A stretch of DNA of 61,107 bases from Apostichopus parvimensis (taxonomy: Eukaryota > Echinodermata > Holothuroidea > Aspidochirotida > Stichopodidae). Numbering within the stretch: the first letter of the stretch is position 1; each line of letters begins with the position of its first letter. The position numbers and the translations under genes were made by a program. The stretch is taken from positions 45,625 to 106,731 of the forward strand of contig KN885310.1 in assembly GCA_000934455.1 (NCBI GenBank), given 5' to 3'. The notes below the pieces were generated by a model, which was not told the origin of the DNA, searched no databases, and worked only from the letters and a program-made list of their open reading frames with translations. This document shows positions 37,901-49,492 of the stretch, in pieces.

Positions 37901-40900
37901 AACAGAATAAAACTAAATTAAATTCCATACTAGTGCATGACAAATTAATGTTCTACCTGACATGCGATTGCCCTTTTAATAGCTTCAGTTTATGGGAGAA
38001 CTTGGAATGCAAGTCAGCATTATGAACATTGCTTCTTCAAATTAACAGAGATTATTGAGGGAATGGATTTCAAACTGTTATTTCCAGTATCATTTTTTAA
38101 AACCAATGAAAATGAGGACTGGGGAAAGAAATTTTTGGCTAGGACAGGATTGGAAGCAGTGACAAGCCCTACTGACTGAGCTGTCCGGCCCTTAGTTGGT
38201 GGCGTTCTCCATAGTAACCATCGTTGCTAGGGGTGCCAACCAGAAGCCACAATACAATATGCCCACAGCATAACCATGGATCACACATCAGTTTCACTCA
38301 ATAGAACCCAGACAGTCACAGGGAAGGGATTTCAAGATTAGTTCTGAAAAGAGGGCTGTCCATTAGGGATCAATTTTGCCAGCATATGTAACCAAAAATC
38401 CTAGCTATATATCATAACCTGTTCCAGTATAGGGAATAATTAAACTGGTATAGCATAGCAAAATGATTACTGTGCAACATTGGACATAGAACTTCCTACA
38501 TTTTGCTTTGCATTGACACCCTTGTATGATAAAAGCAAAATTAATAAACCTGATAACTAGTTTATTTCTTGCATTGATTCAAACCTCTCCTAAGATTTCA
38601 AATGCTGTTTCCATGGACATTTCAAGAGAAAGATGATCAAATGTCCGACCTAGCCGGCTTCAGATGACTCAGCGAATAATTTATCAATAACAAAATACTA
38701 TAAAGATAACCAAATCAAAAACAAACCAAACCTGATTCTATGAAGTTTTTGGTGCAACGTTCGTGTGTAAACTACTTACTTCATGCATCCTCAATAGTAG
38801 CATTGAAGTTTGATTTTCTTTAATCGTCATTGCGTAAAACGTTTTTACATAAGCCTACTTTGTGAAGATGGTTCTTTGCAAACACTGCAAAGAGCCCAGG
38901 ATATAAATGTTGGATCCGATTTTGAGGATTTGTGCATGTATAGTTGAAACTCTGAAGTTCGAATTGGCCTATGTACATGCAGTAGTGAACTGTGTGGAAT
39001 TTAGCGATAGATATGCACCCTGTGGGTAAAGGGATTTTTGAAGAGGTTGCTGTTGGAATCGCTCTGCAAGGTCAAAGCACGGAGCTACTACGGAGTGAGC
39101 AAGTAGGGAAGTACAAGTGCGGATGAAGTAAGGACTGGGGGTAAAAGATTGTTGAAAGGGCCGGGTGGGAGGGAAAAGAGGGGCAGGCCTAACTTAAGAG
39201 TACTGGAACCTTCCAATATTTCCTGTGCAGAGAAAAAAGTTGACAGAAGAGAGCCGATAGAGGTGGGTAGGGGGAATTAAGGGGAGGGAGCATATGATAA
39301 CACTGTACAAACTAACAGGACAATTGATCAAATAAGTTGTACAAACTAGAAAAGTCAGATATGTACACCACTGTGTATTTCAGGATACAGTTCTTTGTTA
39401 AACTGTGTATATATACATACACAAACCAGGTACACAGATGGTTAGATTGGTGGTTCTTGTGGACAAGTACAGACAAGTATGCAAGGAACTTGGAAGTGCA
39501 AATGTAGTGCTATGTCACTGTTATAATGTATAATAAACCTGCGGCCAATAAATAACTCCAGTTACTCTGTTTTTTCCCTCTACCCTACAGGCCAAATATC
39601 TTAGTTGGAAGGTTCAAGCTACAACTGTGGAAGGTGTCAAAGAATTAGATGATATCTTAACACAACTTGTGGTAAGTCTGTAGTCTTCTTCGAAAGCTGT
39701 GTAAAACTGACCATTTGTTGACAGCGTAACGAATGGTCGTACCTTCTCACTGTCACTTTCATAGCAGGTTACCTCACAGAGACTATTAACTGTCATGTAT
39801 GTGAACACAGTGGCGGAGCTAGGGGTATTGGTCAGGGGGCCAGAATAGTCTGTAGGGGCACTTTCGACACTATCTAAGCGGAGCGTACAGAAAATGTTTG
39901 AGTAAAGATACTCCCTAGATCGCCGGAAATGACCCTTTCCGGGCCTTGCTTATTTGCAGATAAACAAAGAATTAATAGGTGTCATCGCCATTTTGTCTGA
40001 AAATTACACCAACAAAATGTGACAAATGTCAATAGGTATTTGAGAGCGTAATAAAAAAAGTAAATAATCGCGAATTAGTAAAAAGTGGTAAAAAGCTGAA
40101 AAGGGCGCCAGCAGTCCATTTGAGTCTGTCGGGGGACATCCGCCCCCTCTGACTGTATGGACGCTCCGCCACTGCCTCCTCAGCGTTCAGGAATCATTGA
40201 AAGTCTCAGAGCCTCCATCTTATTAGCTTAAACAGTGAATGATTTAAGCAAAATTTAACTTGCATAAGTCAAGTGACTTCAGATGATTTTCCTTTGGTGC
40301 TGTTTCCATTGTAGTAGTCAGTATAAAAGTAGTGCTCCCTTTTACCCTATCAATCAATTGACGGCAAAACATCGACGGCAACATGGTTTCTTCGCATCTG
40401 CTGCCAAATCTCTTAGCAATATCTATTCTAAAGTTACATATTTTTTGTAGCCTAAAATCATATCAGAGACAAATTATGAGGCAAAATGTTTGCCTTATTT
40501 TTGTTGCCTGAAACACACAACTCTTTTATCTGAGGGTTACAAGCTCATTTCTTGTAAGGTCACATCATGTATTGTGGGTGGTGGGGTGGGTGGGTTATAC
40601 GTGTTGGGTTGGTGTGTGAGTGGATATAAGTGTTACTGTTTTCTTGTATTGTTATCTCTCTATTTACTTATGGGAGCGCTCTACTAGACAAGCCCTCTGG
40701 ATTTTTTGGAGCGCTTCCTCTCACAATTTTCCCTGTTGTTGATATGTTTTGTCACTTAGTTAACTTCTTTGTCTTTATATTGTGAAAAACAATAAATCAA
40801 TGAATGAAATGTCAATCAACTTCTTGTTGTAACTACCCTACATGGCTCCAGGCCTTCTGAAATGTTCTCAAGCATAAGCTAGTGATGCTATTATTATATA

Positions 40901-43900
40901 TCACTCACTGCCAGTTGTTCAGTCGCTTGATCTTTTAGGGAGACACGAACCCACCCATCATAATCAATCTTTGAGAATGAGGTAGTTATCATGAAAAACA
41001 TCCCCAAACTGAACAAGAAAAATATCATTTCCTTTTTGGGAGATATCACGGTTTTGATGTTCTTTCACACACAATGTCGAATGCTCAATCAAGGCTACAT
41101 ATGATGTTATCGAGCCACATGTGCTTCAGTTTTCTTAAATTGTTTTCCTTGTCTTTAGGACATTTGCATATCTTCTGTAATTGAGATGGGTCTTGCAGAT
41201 GCTGAATCTGAAATATTGAACATCTTAACATGACCTCATGGTGGCCTTGTTTTCAGTTTCAAATGCTGTTTAACATTTCTAATTTGAAAATATGAAGGTA
41301 AATATAAAGAGAAAGTACAAGATTTCAAATGCTATTGGCATGATGACATCACAGATTTACAGAATGACCAGCTGCCAGATATAACTTTACTAAACTAGGA
41401 TAACTATAAAATGGAACAAGATTTGTCTTAGCTAGGGGAGGGAGTTGTGGTTAAGGCAGGTGACTGGTGATCTAAGGAGTACAGGTTCGAGCCCTGGCCA
41501 GATCATTGCGTTGTGTCATTGGGCAAGGCACTTTATCGCCATTGCCTCTCTTCACCCAGGTGTATAAATGGGGACTTGAGACTTGCAAGGTAACTTGTAA
41601 AAATAGTTGCGTGCGCCGGTTTGGGGCTGCACTCTATGAGAAGTCCCCTGGGTGACACGTGGCTGTGGTGACCTGGGAGAGATTGATTGAATTGCGCACA
41701 CTTTGGTGTGTAGGTGTGACAAGTTACCAATGACCAGGCTAAGTTGTCAGCGCGGCGAGACTTTATTGTAAGTTGCGCTATATAAGAACTGAAAATTTTT
41801 ATTATTAGCTGTTTTGGGGGGGTTGTCCATCACAAAGATCTCTTTTCCTATATAAAGCCAAATATGATTGTTGGGTTTGTGTTCCCTTTAGGTATCAATT
41901 AATAGCTAATAAATCTCTAAATCAACAAGTTTTAATTCCCAATTTAAAGTACGTAGTATCAGGTAATAACTTTTGTGTAGGATTTTCGAAGGCTCTGAAG
42001 TTTGTATCTTGTTGATTACTATACTTCTTGTGTAGAAAACTGCTATAACAAGTTTACACTTGCAACTTGACCATTTTGTATCTAGCAGTTTGCGACTGCG
42101 TTACTGGCTAAGTTATCCCCAAGTATGCATGTTGGGATGGATGTAATGATTGTATTTAATCCTGTTTATTTCTTTGTTTTTCAGACCAACGTTCCAGTCG
42201 ACATTATGCCAGGGGAGTTTGACCCCACCAATGGAATCCTTCCTCAACAACCATTACATAAATGTATGTTCCCTAAGTCGAATGTTTATCCAACCTTGAA
42301 CTGTGTCACCAATCCTTACGAAGCTGATATCGCAGGTTGCAGGTGTGTAACACTCCTCTTTGAGTGGGGATCTTGTTAAGTAACTTGTCTTAATTTGTCT
42401 CAGCTTGTCTAAATTTGTCTCAGCTTGTCTAAATTGTCTGTACCGAGAAAACAGGTTGCTCAAAAACATCTGTCCTGGAGACTTAATATGCTTGCTTTCA
42501 TTACAAGTTAATAATCAATTAAACAGAAAGGTGTCAGTGGTATTGGTCCATCCATCTCAAGTCTTGTGAAACTCTGAATATGAGGAAAGTTGCTTTTCCA
42601 CTATAGAATTGTGTCAATCTTGAGACATTTTCCAAGCATTTTGTACCTTTTCTTGTCATTTGATAATATATTGCATACAGTGTTTTTGTGTGTATACCTA
42701 TCAGGGATGTAGTGTGTAACCTATCAGGGATGTAGTGTGTATTCCTATCAGGGTTCTAGTGTGTACCTATCAGGGATGTAGTGTGTAACATCAGGGATGT
42801 AGTGTGTAACCTATCAGGGATGTAGTGTGTATTCCTATCAGGGTTCTAGTGTGTACCTATCAGGGATGTAGTGTGTAACCTATCAGGGATGTAGTGTGTA
42901 ACCTATCAGGGTTCTAGTGTGTACCTATCAGGGATGTAGTGTGTATTCCTATCAGGGATGTAGTGTGTAACCTATCAGGGATGTAGTGTGTAACCTATCA
43001 GGGATGTTGTGTGTAACCTATCAGGGATGTTGTGTGTAACCTATCAGATATATAGATAACATGGTCAATTGTTGTTTTTAAATATCAATATCAATTTTGT
43101 GTGTGATTAATACTAGCATGAAAACTTAGGCATCTGGAAGGGATAATTTTCGGAATTAAATTCAGGCAATAATTTCTGGGTAAAACCTTTCGTATAAGAT
43201 TTGCAGTAATGCGCGATAGGTTGGATTTAAATGTGTCCGACATCGACAATCTATTTTTCTTTTTCAAATGTCTTCTTATTTGTAGAGTTATTGGCACATC
43301 CGGCCAACCAGTCACAGATATTTACCAATTTACTACAAATGAAGATCGTCTTGAAATTCTGGAGGAAACTCTAAAAACAGGACATATTGCTCCAACTGCC
43401 CCTGATACATTAGGTAAGTGTAAAGGAGGCAGCCCCACCCCTCCTCCCACCACAACCCAACCCCACCTCACCATTGCTTTCTTCAACTCCTGTAGGTACA
43501 TAGCATAGGTGCGTCATATTAAGGATTGTGATGATTTCATTTCATTATATATTTGATCCAATCACAAAAAGAGTATACAAACAACAAAGTAAGAAAACAC
43601 AAAGCGGATCAGGATGTACAAAAGGAAACCAAATTCCTGTAACCCGAAGGTCTGTACACCTTTACAATAAGAGACTTAAATTAGAACTAAAATATATATA
43701 TATAATATTCACAAAAAAACCATAAGAAATATAAGAATTAAAATAGACAAATTACACATGTGATAAAGCTAAGAAATGTTCCTTAATATTGCACACAAAT
43801 GACTGGTAGGAACCACACAAGAGCAAATTCCTGGTCTCAGGGGGAAGTTCAGACCAAATCCTAGGAAATTGGTTCAAAAAATTCATTTTGAAAAACATTT

Positions 43901-46900
43901 GTTCTTGCAAAAGCCTGATTAAAAAGTAAATTCTCAGTGTGACCGGAATTAACAGTGATGTTTACAATAGCAGGACAAGAAAATTTACCAAAAAGGCACT
44001 TTGTAACAAAAAGAACCAAGAGAAGTTTATAACGATTAGTAAAGAATACCAACCAAGATTACTTAAACGAGTACTATATTCCATTTCTTGTCTCCTTTGT
44101 CCTAAAATAAAACGAGTTGCACCCCCTTTTGGACCACCTCCAGTCTACCTTCATGAGTCAGATTCTGTGGTCCCCAGGCAGGTTAACCATAATCTAAAAC
44201 AGGGACAACCAAGGATTTAAAAAGCATAAAGAGAACCGTGTTGCTCAGACCAGCTGAAACAGAACGAAGGAAGCCAATAAGTTTACGGGCTTTAGCAGAA
44301 ACATAATCAATGTGACCATTCCAAGTTAGTTGACTATCAAAAATAATACCCAGATATTTGTGAGTGTGAACATTGTCCAGCAGACTTCCATTAAGGACAT
44401 AGTGGGGAGCCGGTTTTTTTTTTTCTTCTTTGTAAGCCGCATTACTTTACTCTTTGATGCATTAATACTCATTTTGTTAAGAGTACACCAAAGCTGAATT
44501 TGATTAATATCATGCTGGAATGCAATAGAATCAGCATTACTATCGGATGTATCTATAAATCAAAGCATCATCTGCAAACAAAGAGCATTGAGATGACAGA
44601 TTATATGTAAAATCATTCATAAAAAGTATGAACAATGTTGGCCCAAGGACACTCCCTTGGGGTACCCCAGATCTGACTTTTACCCATGAGGAGTTATTAC
44701 CATAAAAATGAACTCTTTGTAATCTATCAAACAAAAAAGACTGGACCCAGTGCCAGACTGGTCCAGTAATATTAAATTGAGTTGTTGATTTATGCAAAAG
44801 TACATTATGGGGCATTTTATCAAAGGCTTTAGCAAAATCGATGAAAAGAGCATCTATAAAAGGAGGATTACGCTTGTCAAGAGTACTAGACCACGAATAG
44901 GTGATATTACACAACTGAGTATTGCACGAGTGACGGGGCACAAACCCATGTTGAACTCCATTCAACAGACAATATGATTGTACATGTTTAAAAATTGCAT
45001 TTGAAATAATTTTTTCCAGTACCTTACAAATAATAGAAGTCAATGCTAAAGGCCTATAATTCTCAATTTCTGATTGGTCACCAGCCTTATATATTGGGGT
45101 AATATTGGCACACCTCCACTGCACTGGGAGCTTTCCTGTCTTTAATGAACAAACAAATAATCGATGGAGAACTGGTGATATCACCGGTGATTTATTGATA
45201 GGAAGCTGATCAAGTATATTAGAGATGTCAGATAGAGAAATATCCAAACTAGATAGTGGTTGGATTGGTAGTTGGCAGTCAGGAGGACCTACCAGAGGCT
45301 CTTCAGCAGAATTCAAAACAGATAAAAAGTAGTTATTAAATGCCTCCGCAATATCTTGGGACTTGTGCAGCAGAGACGTGCCACATTTAAACTTAACAGG
45401 CAGGTGTGACTTACGTCTGCTTCTAACAAATGACCAGAAACGCTTGAAATTATCAGAATTAGACAAAAGATCATTCATGTAAGACCAGTAGGCTTTTTTA
45501 TTAACCTTAGACTGTACTAAGTTCCTAAAGGTTTTGTAAGTATCCCAGTGATCTACTGAATTTGACTGTTTTGCTTTTTTAAACAGCCTACGTTTCTTTT
45601 TCAAGAGTTTTGCCAGATCTCCATTTATCCAGGGGCTCTTGCCCCTATTATAGGTCATTTTGGTGGAATCTCTAACTGCAGCGGACCATAAATCAAGAAA
45701 GCCATTCCAGGATGACTCGACATCATGGTCGTTGATCACCATGTCCCAGGGTGCAATATGTAGTAGAGTATTTAAATGCTCAAAATCACCCTGCTTATAA
45801 TTAAGAAAACTTCTAATGATTTTTGGTTTCTTAGGGAGCTTGAATCTTTTCAAATGGACACTAACAGCATGGTGGTCACTGCCCACCGGATTATCAATTA
45901 CACTAGTATTAGAAAACTCAGGAGCTGATGTGAATAACAAATCAATCACTGAACCTTGACATGGGTTCAATGCCGAAGGACGAGTGATACCATCAATAAG
46001 TTGTTCAAAGCCACAGTCATAAGATATGGTTGATAGCTGTAGCAGGTTATTATTCATTTCACCAGCCCAGTCAATGTTAAAATCACCACCCAGTATAACA
46101 CCAGAATAGTTTGAAAAGTCAATCTTAGATAAACTGTCCCTCAGAAGTTCAACAAATTCTTGGGTAGCATTTGGTGGTCTATAGAGAGTTCCAATTAACC
46201 ATCTTCCATTATCAGTTGAGTCAGAAATGTCCACCCACAAAAGTTCTAGATTGTCCAGTTCGAACGAAAACTGACGTGTGGGATGTAAATTCGAAGAAAA
46301 TGCTGAAAGGATGCCACCGCCTCTAGCTTCACGGTCTTTCCTATAAACTATATAGTCAGATGGGAAGCTGAGTTCACTAGTGTCACACTCACTGAACAAC
46401 CAGGTTTCAGTAATACAGATGAAGTTGTAGGTATTTATGGCAAGATACGCTAGGAGGTTTGGTAATTTACTGCGTAGACTTCGGGCGTTGAACATAATCC
46501 CATGTAGATCAGCTCGATTGTGTGAAATTGTAGATTGTGTAGTATCAACTAATAGATCGAGATCAGAGTTGTTTACATTGGTATCAGAATAATTAGATAA
46601 TAGAGTATTGTCACCACAAGTAGCATAGGGTAACCGAGTACAATCTGGGCATATCCAACCCTCGTCATTATTGGAATAAACTTGAAACTCTGTAATATTT
46701 AAAGATGAACATTTAACATGCCACCAATAACAGCAACACTCACAGTAGATGGAGTTCTGGTTCCTTCGAATTGGTCTGAAGCATGCACCACAGGGGCACT
46801 GAACAGGTCCCGGGTTGACTTCAACATCTCCACTTAATAAAATGACTTTAGTTCCATGTAGATTCGAAGTTGTTATGGCCTTCAGGGATGGGGACCATGC

Positions 46901-49492
46901 TGTAATGTGCTTCAGATATATATTCAGAAACAATGCACATTCAAATTCAAATAAACTTTATTAAGCACCAAAAATGGGCAATTAAATGCTCGCAATAAGA
47001 CAATACAATGATAAAATGGAGTAAGAATAATACAAATAGTATACATGAAAATACACAAAAAGGATACCATACTATGAATTGCACAAATAATTTAGTAGGA
47101 TTATAAGAATTTAAACTATTAAGAAAATTAAGAATTGCAACTGATTGAAGGAATAAGAATCAAAACTCTCGAAAATGGTCAAACTATAAGAATCAAAACT
47201 AAAAGGAATTTAAACCTAAAACTGAAAAATTGAAAAAACCTATACAACAGTCTAACGGATCAAAATTCAATTTTGAAAACAATTAAACTAAAAAAGCATA
47301 TAACAAGTGCTAGACTTCCGTAACTAGACATTTTACGTAGTGTGGGTCAAGGATTCGTAGAAACTTCAGAAGTAAAGACATATAGTCGTAACTAGGTCAA
47401 ATACATGTACAGTAGATGTTGTTCACAAATTATAGTGTTTGATGAAATTAACACTGGTTGTAGGCCCACAGAGTACACAGCGAAATTGATGTAACGCTAA
47501 CTATATAGGCTAATAAATAAAGCCAAGCAGGTCTAACATTAGCCTAGGCTGAACGTAACCATTATGAAATTGAAGTGTGCGTTCCTTAGGCTACTGATTC
47601 GTGAAACTGGTACATGCAGATTACTGTTCAATTCGGTTCAGTGTTACTTACAGTCTTCCCGGAACGGAAACTATTCGTCACGATTAGGTCTCAAAATTGT
47701 TCCCTTAGACCATCGAATGTTATCTGCTTGCTTGTACTCATATATAAATGGCAAATTGAAAAGTTCGTTTCGACAAATGGCACTAAAATGTAATAAACCA
47801 AAGATTGTCAGTAGTGAGATTCGAACCCACGCCTTCGAACCCAAGCCTTCGAACCTTCCCGGTCCATCTATATGATGAGACAGGGACAAAGTTCCCCTAC
47901 CAGGCATGATGATAAGGGATGGGGTCAGGGGGATACAATGCCCAGGGCCCAGATTCAATCGGAGGGGCCGAGGGGAACATGCATTAAAGAATAATGTGTT
48001 TCATTCGCATAATGTACTTTTGGAAAAATAATAGACTTCACAAATAGGTGCCCGGTGACATTGTTCCGATGACCTGAGCTGGCCCTTATTGCCACTCATG
48101 GTTCCTTTGCCACTGGGGGCCCCTCCCTGCCCCTGCTACTCTTGCTGCATGACCCTATAAGTACATACATCGCAGGATTTTCCCAGAGATAATTTTACAA
48201 ATAAATCATGTTATAATATAAAGTACTTTACTTTTGTCTTAAAATATGTGTATGCCTATCAGTCAGTACAATTCTCTTCTCAGACGGTCTCTGCATGTAA
48301 AAACGTGTTGGTTTGTGATTATTCTTCGCAGTTCATGAGAACACATTCCATTTTTTTTATGGCTCCGCTTCTACCATTTTCCTTTCCTCTCCAGCATGTT
48401 ACCCGTTCCTGAAAGAAGATCCCTTCATCCTGTCCGAGATGCCTCACATTTATTTCGCTGGTAACCAGACAAAATTTCAAAGCAAAATGTGGGAAGGTGA
48501 GTACAAGATACCTGCACAGTAACTTACTTTCTTAAAAAGTAAATAAAAAAAGTTTTCAAGAAAGATAAGGGATATTGGTTTTGTTCTCAAAGGTGGACAT
48601 AGATTTGAATTATTATGTTGGATTTTTTTTTTGGGGGGAGGGGGGTTGTAGTTTTTTTTTTAAAGATTTATTTCACATCTGTTGTATGGACCTGCAACAG
48701 CACAATGGACTCAATTTCACTGCTTAGCTGTTTTTTTTGGGGGGGGGGTGGCTAAACAAAAACACTCTTACATAACATAACACATAGCATAAACAGTTTT
48801 GCAATGTCTTCCAGGGATATTCTGGAAGCTGAAAAAACCACATCCTGGTATCATTTTGTACTGCAAAAATATGAATGTTTCTCAAATATGGTGATATTTT
48901 GTGAAAGCATCTTGCAACAGCCGAGTGAATTACATCAATGTTGCAAGTGACTTGTAACTGTTTGTCTCATGTATCCACAGAGGGAAAAAATTGTAATCCC
49001 AACCCCAAAAAAATTCTACATACAGCAAACAGTGTTAGTTGTTATTAAGTAAAGCATACCAAATGAATCACATCTCAAGGATAAATTGACATGAAAGTTG
49101 GTTATATGAGAGAAAAGCTTAAAAGAGCAGCTGTCCAGATGACATCATGAACCACCTGTGGTTCCATCCCCTGAAAGAATTAAGGGTTTACCCATTCCAA
49201 AAAGGGTTACCTTCAATCAACCATTTCTTAGTTCTCAAGATACTGAGATGGGGTGTTCAACTAACAGTGTTGAGGTGTTACATCGTCAAACACCACCAGA
49301 ATGACCCGTTAAGATTTCCATCCACCTCCACCGAAATGTTTCTGAATTATATTTTGTTCTTCAGATGAGTCCGGTCAAAAGTGTCTCCTGCTGACAATTC
49401 CCCGTTTCTCGCAGACGCAGGCGGGAGTCCTGCTCAACCTCCGAACGATGGATGCCACGGCGGTCGTGTTTTCTTCAGAGTTCATGGAGTAG
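31948..49492 (+). CDS. POLD2: DNA polymerase delta subunit 2 (p50)
   Basis: POLD2 is the non-catalytic B-subunit that bridges the Pol3/p125 catalytic subunit to p66 and p12 in the replicative polymerase. Nine exons (31948..32128, 32707..32952, 34692..34806, 36265..36460, 39591..39671, 42185..42342, 43286..43413, 48395..48496, 49365..49492) join in phase to 444 residues plus TAG. Human POLD2 is 469. The N-terminal OB-fold region shows [22 protein letters not shown] and [20 protein letters not shown]. The inactive phosphodiesterase domain shows [52 protein letters not shown] and [10 protein letters not shown]. The start fits the family length. The C-terminus stops soon after AVVFSSEF and lacks the Gly/Asp tail of the human protein. 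The donor after exon 2 is weak (GTCTCT), but the phase and homology require it. Introns 4 to 7 carry several transposons. Confidence 0.95.
33640..34060 (-). repeat. Dispersed repeat family R1, inverted copy
   Basis: In POLD2 intron 2. Read on the - strand it shares CTTATTTATCCACAGGGGAA, AGAGCATTTGCCCACATGACATCA and neighbouring blocks with copies at 48870..49165 and 50940..51265. No terminal repeats or open frame were identified, so the element class is unknown. Confidence 0.55.
36600..37615. mobile_element. Non-autonomous hAT-like transposon (outer element)
   Basis: The left end CAAGGGCGCGGAA and the inverted right end CAAGGGCGGCGGAA form terminal repeats differing by one base. They are flanked by a perfect 8-bp duplication GTTAGAGG (36592..36599 and 37616..37623), the length typical of hAT transposition. 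No transposase frame is present. A second element (36936..37468) is inserted inside; without it the outer element is about 480 bp. It lies in POLD2 intron 4. Confidence 0.85.
36936..37468. mobile_element. Non-autonomous hAT-like transposon (nested inner element)
   Basis: Perfect 15-bp terminal inverted repeats CAGGGGCGTAGCCAG bound a 533-bp element without a transposase. The flanks show a 5-bp duplication ATAGT (36931..36935 and 37469..37473). The ends and the 5-bp target size resemble the hAT5 group. The internal sequence is related to the element at 39808..40174 (shared CTATCTRAGCGGAGCG and GCCGGAAATG). It was inserted after the outer element. Confidence 0.8.
39808..40174. mobile_element. 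hAT-like MITE, relative of the element at 36936
   Basis: Perfect 12-bp inverted ends CAGTGGCGGAGC and GCTCCGCCACTG enclose 367 bp. Internal blocks (GTAGGGGCACTTTCGACACTATCTAAGCGG in part, ATCGCCGGAAATG) match the inner element in intron 4. No clear target-site duplication is left, so the copy may be older. It lies in POLD2 intron 5. Confidence 0.75.
41432..41812 (+). repeat. tRNA-derived SINE, well-preserved copy
   Basis: The tRNA-like head has a box-A-like TGTGGTTAAGGCAGG and a good box B GGTTCGAGCCC. It is followed by GGCCAGATCATTGCG, a core with CTTCACCCAGGTGTATAAAT, and a tail CGCTATATAAGAACTG with TTTATTATTA at the end. Internal Pol III transcription is the normal mode for this class. 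It is better preserved than the copy at 88..420 and lies in POLD2 intron 5 in sense orientation. Confidence 0.8.
42697..43048 (+). repeat. Minisatellite, unit about 23 bp (CTATCAGGGATGTAGTGTGTAAC)
   Basis: About fifteen units with variants TATTC/AACC and GGTTCTAG/GGATGTAG are arranged in a higher-order pattern. A block of five units appears nearly repeated around 42710..42800 and 42800..42890. It lies in POLD2 intron 6. Confidence 0.9.
43530..46935 (-). mobile_element. CR1-like non-LTR retrotransposon, antisense in POLD2 intron 7
   Basis: The element runs right to left. Its long ORF (46933..44540) has a 2A-like peptide, a PHD-like finger, an AP endonuclease and a reverse transcriptase. The reading continues in another frame to the left of 44540, where RT-thumb and C-terminal-like blocks ([21 protein letters not shown]) are followed by a stop. 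The 3' end near 43530 carries a short ATGAAATGAAAT tail, as many CR1/L2 elements do. The copy is damaged and is presumed inactive. Confidence 0.85.
44540..46933 (-). CDS. Retrotransposon polyprotein: 2A-like peptide, PHD-like finger, endonuclease, reverse transcriptase (truncated frame)
   Basis: A 797-residue open frame. Residues 30..43 read [14 protein letters not shown], a complete 2A-like motif (DxExNPGP) that in such elements causes ribosome skipping between Gly42 and Pro43. Residues 46..98 have Cys/His spacing of a PHD finger (CPC..C, YCECC, WWHVKC, WICPDC). The APE-type endonuclease covers about 143..360, with Asn149, ITETW (Glu176), GGDFNIDW (Asp284) and SDHH (352..355). The reverse transcriptase has [30 protein letters not shown] and the catalytic FADD near 786..789. 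Two defects are visible. About 15 to 20 residues usually found between INKS and PVISP are missing near residue 582. A frameshift right after FADDALIY ends the frame early. Confidence 0.9.
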   Translation of the reverse strand: MFLNIYLKHITAWSPSLKAITTSNLHGTKVILLSGDVEVNPGPVQCPCGACFRPIRRNQNSIYCECCCYWWHVKCSSLNITEFQVYSNNDEGWICPDCTRLPYATCGDNTLLSNYSDTNVNNSDLDLLVDTTQSTISHNRADLHGIMFNARSLRSKLPNLLAYLAINTYNFICITETWLFSECDTSELSFPSDYIVYRKDREARGGGILSAFSSNLHPTRQFSFELDNLELLWVDISDSTDNGRWLIGTLYRPPNATQEFVELLRDSLSKIDFSNYSGVILGGDFNIDWAGEMNNNLLQLSTISYDCGFEQLIDGITRPSALNPCQGSVIDLLFTSAPEFSNTSVIDNPVGSDHHAVSVHLKRFKLPKKPKIIRSFLNYKQGDFEHLNTLLHIAPWDMVINDHDVESSWNGFLDLWSAAVRDSTKMTYNRGKSPWINGDLAKLLKKKRRLFKKAKQSNSVDHWDTYKTFRNLVQSKVNKKAYWSYMNDLLSNSDNFKRFWSFVRSRRKSHLPVKFKCGTSLLHKSQDIAEAFNNYFLSVLNSAEEPLVGPPDCQLPIQPLSSLDISLSDISNILDQLPINKSPVISPVLHRLFVCSLKTGKLPVQWRCANITPIYKAGDQSEIENYRPLALTSIICKVLEKIISNAIFKHVQSYCLLNGVQHGFVPRHSCNTQLCNITYSWSSTLDKRNPPFIDALFIDFAKAFDKMPHNVLLHKSTTQFNITGPVWHWVQSFLFDRLQRVHFYGNNSSWVKVRSGVPQGSVLGPTLFILFMNDFTYNLSSQCSLFADDALIYRYIR
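46944..47450 (-). repeat. 3'-end fragment of another LINE
   Basis: Read on the - strand, this segment ends with GCTTAATAAAGTTTATTTGAATTTGAAT, which resembles the 3' terminus of CR1/L2-type elements (polyadenylation-like signal plus a short repeat). It abuts the 5' end of the 2A element directly. Either the newer element inserted at this tail, or the two are parts of a tandem arrangement. The left-hand limit is certain to a few bases, the right-hand limit is not. Confidence 0.5.
47812..47855 (-). repeat. tRNA-like T-arm fragment
   Basis: On the - strand GTGGGTTCGAATCTCAC forms a perfect tRNA-type T-arm (5-bp stem, TTCGAAT loop), preceded by a second GGGTTCGAAGGC and a third GGTTCGAAGG. No A box or cloverleaf was found, so this is a SINE fragment and not a tRNA gene. 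Confidence 0.45.
48870..49165 (+). repeat. Dispersed repeat family R1, copy
   Basis: In POLD2 intron 8. It shares GCATCTTGCAACAGC, ATGTATCCACAGAGG and AGAGCAGCTGTCCAGATGACATCA with the copy at 50940..51265, in the same order. An inverted copy lies at 33640..34060. Confidence 0.55.

Noticed and set aside
42697..43048. CRISPR-like array
   Set aside because: Units are contiguous 23-bp repeats without unique spacers, in an intron of an animal gene.
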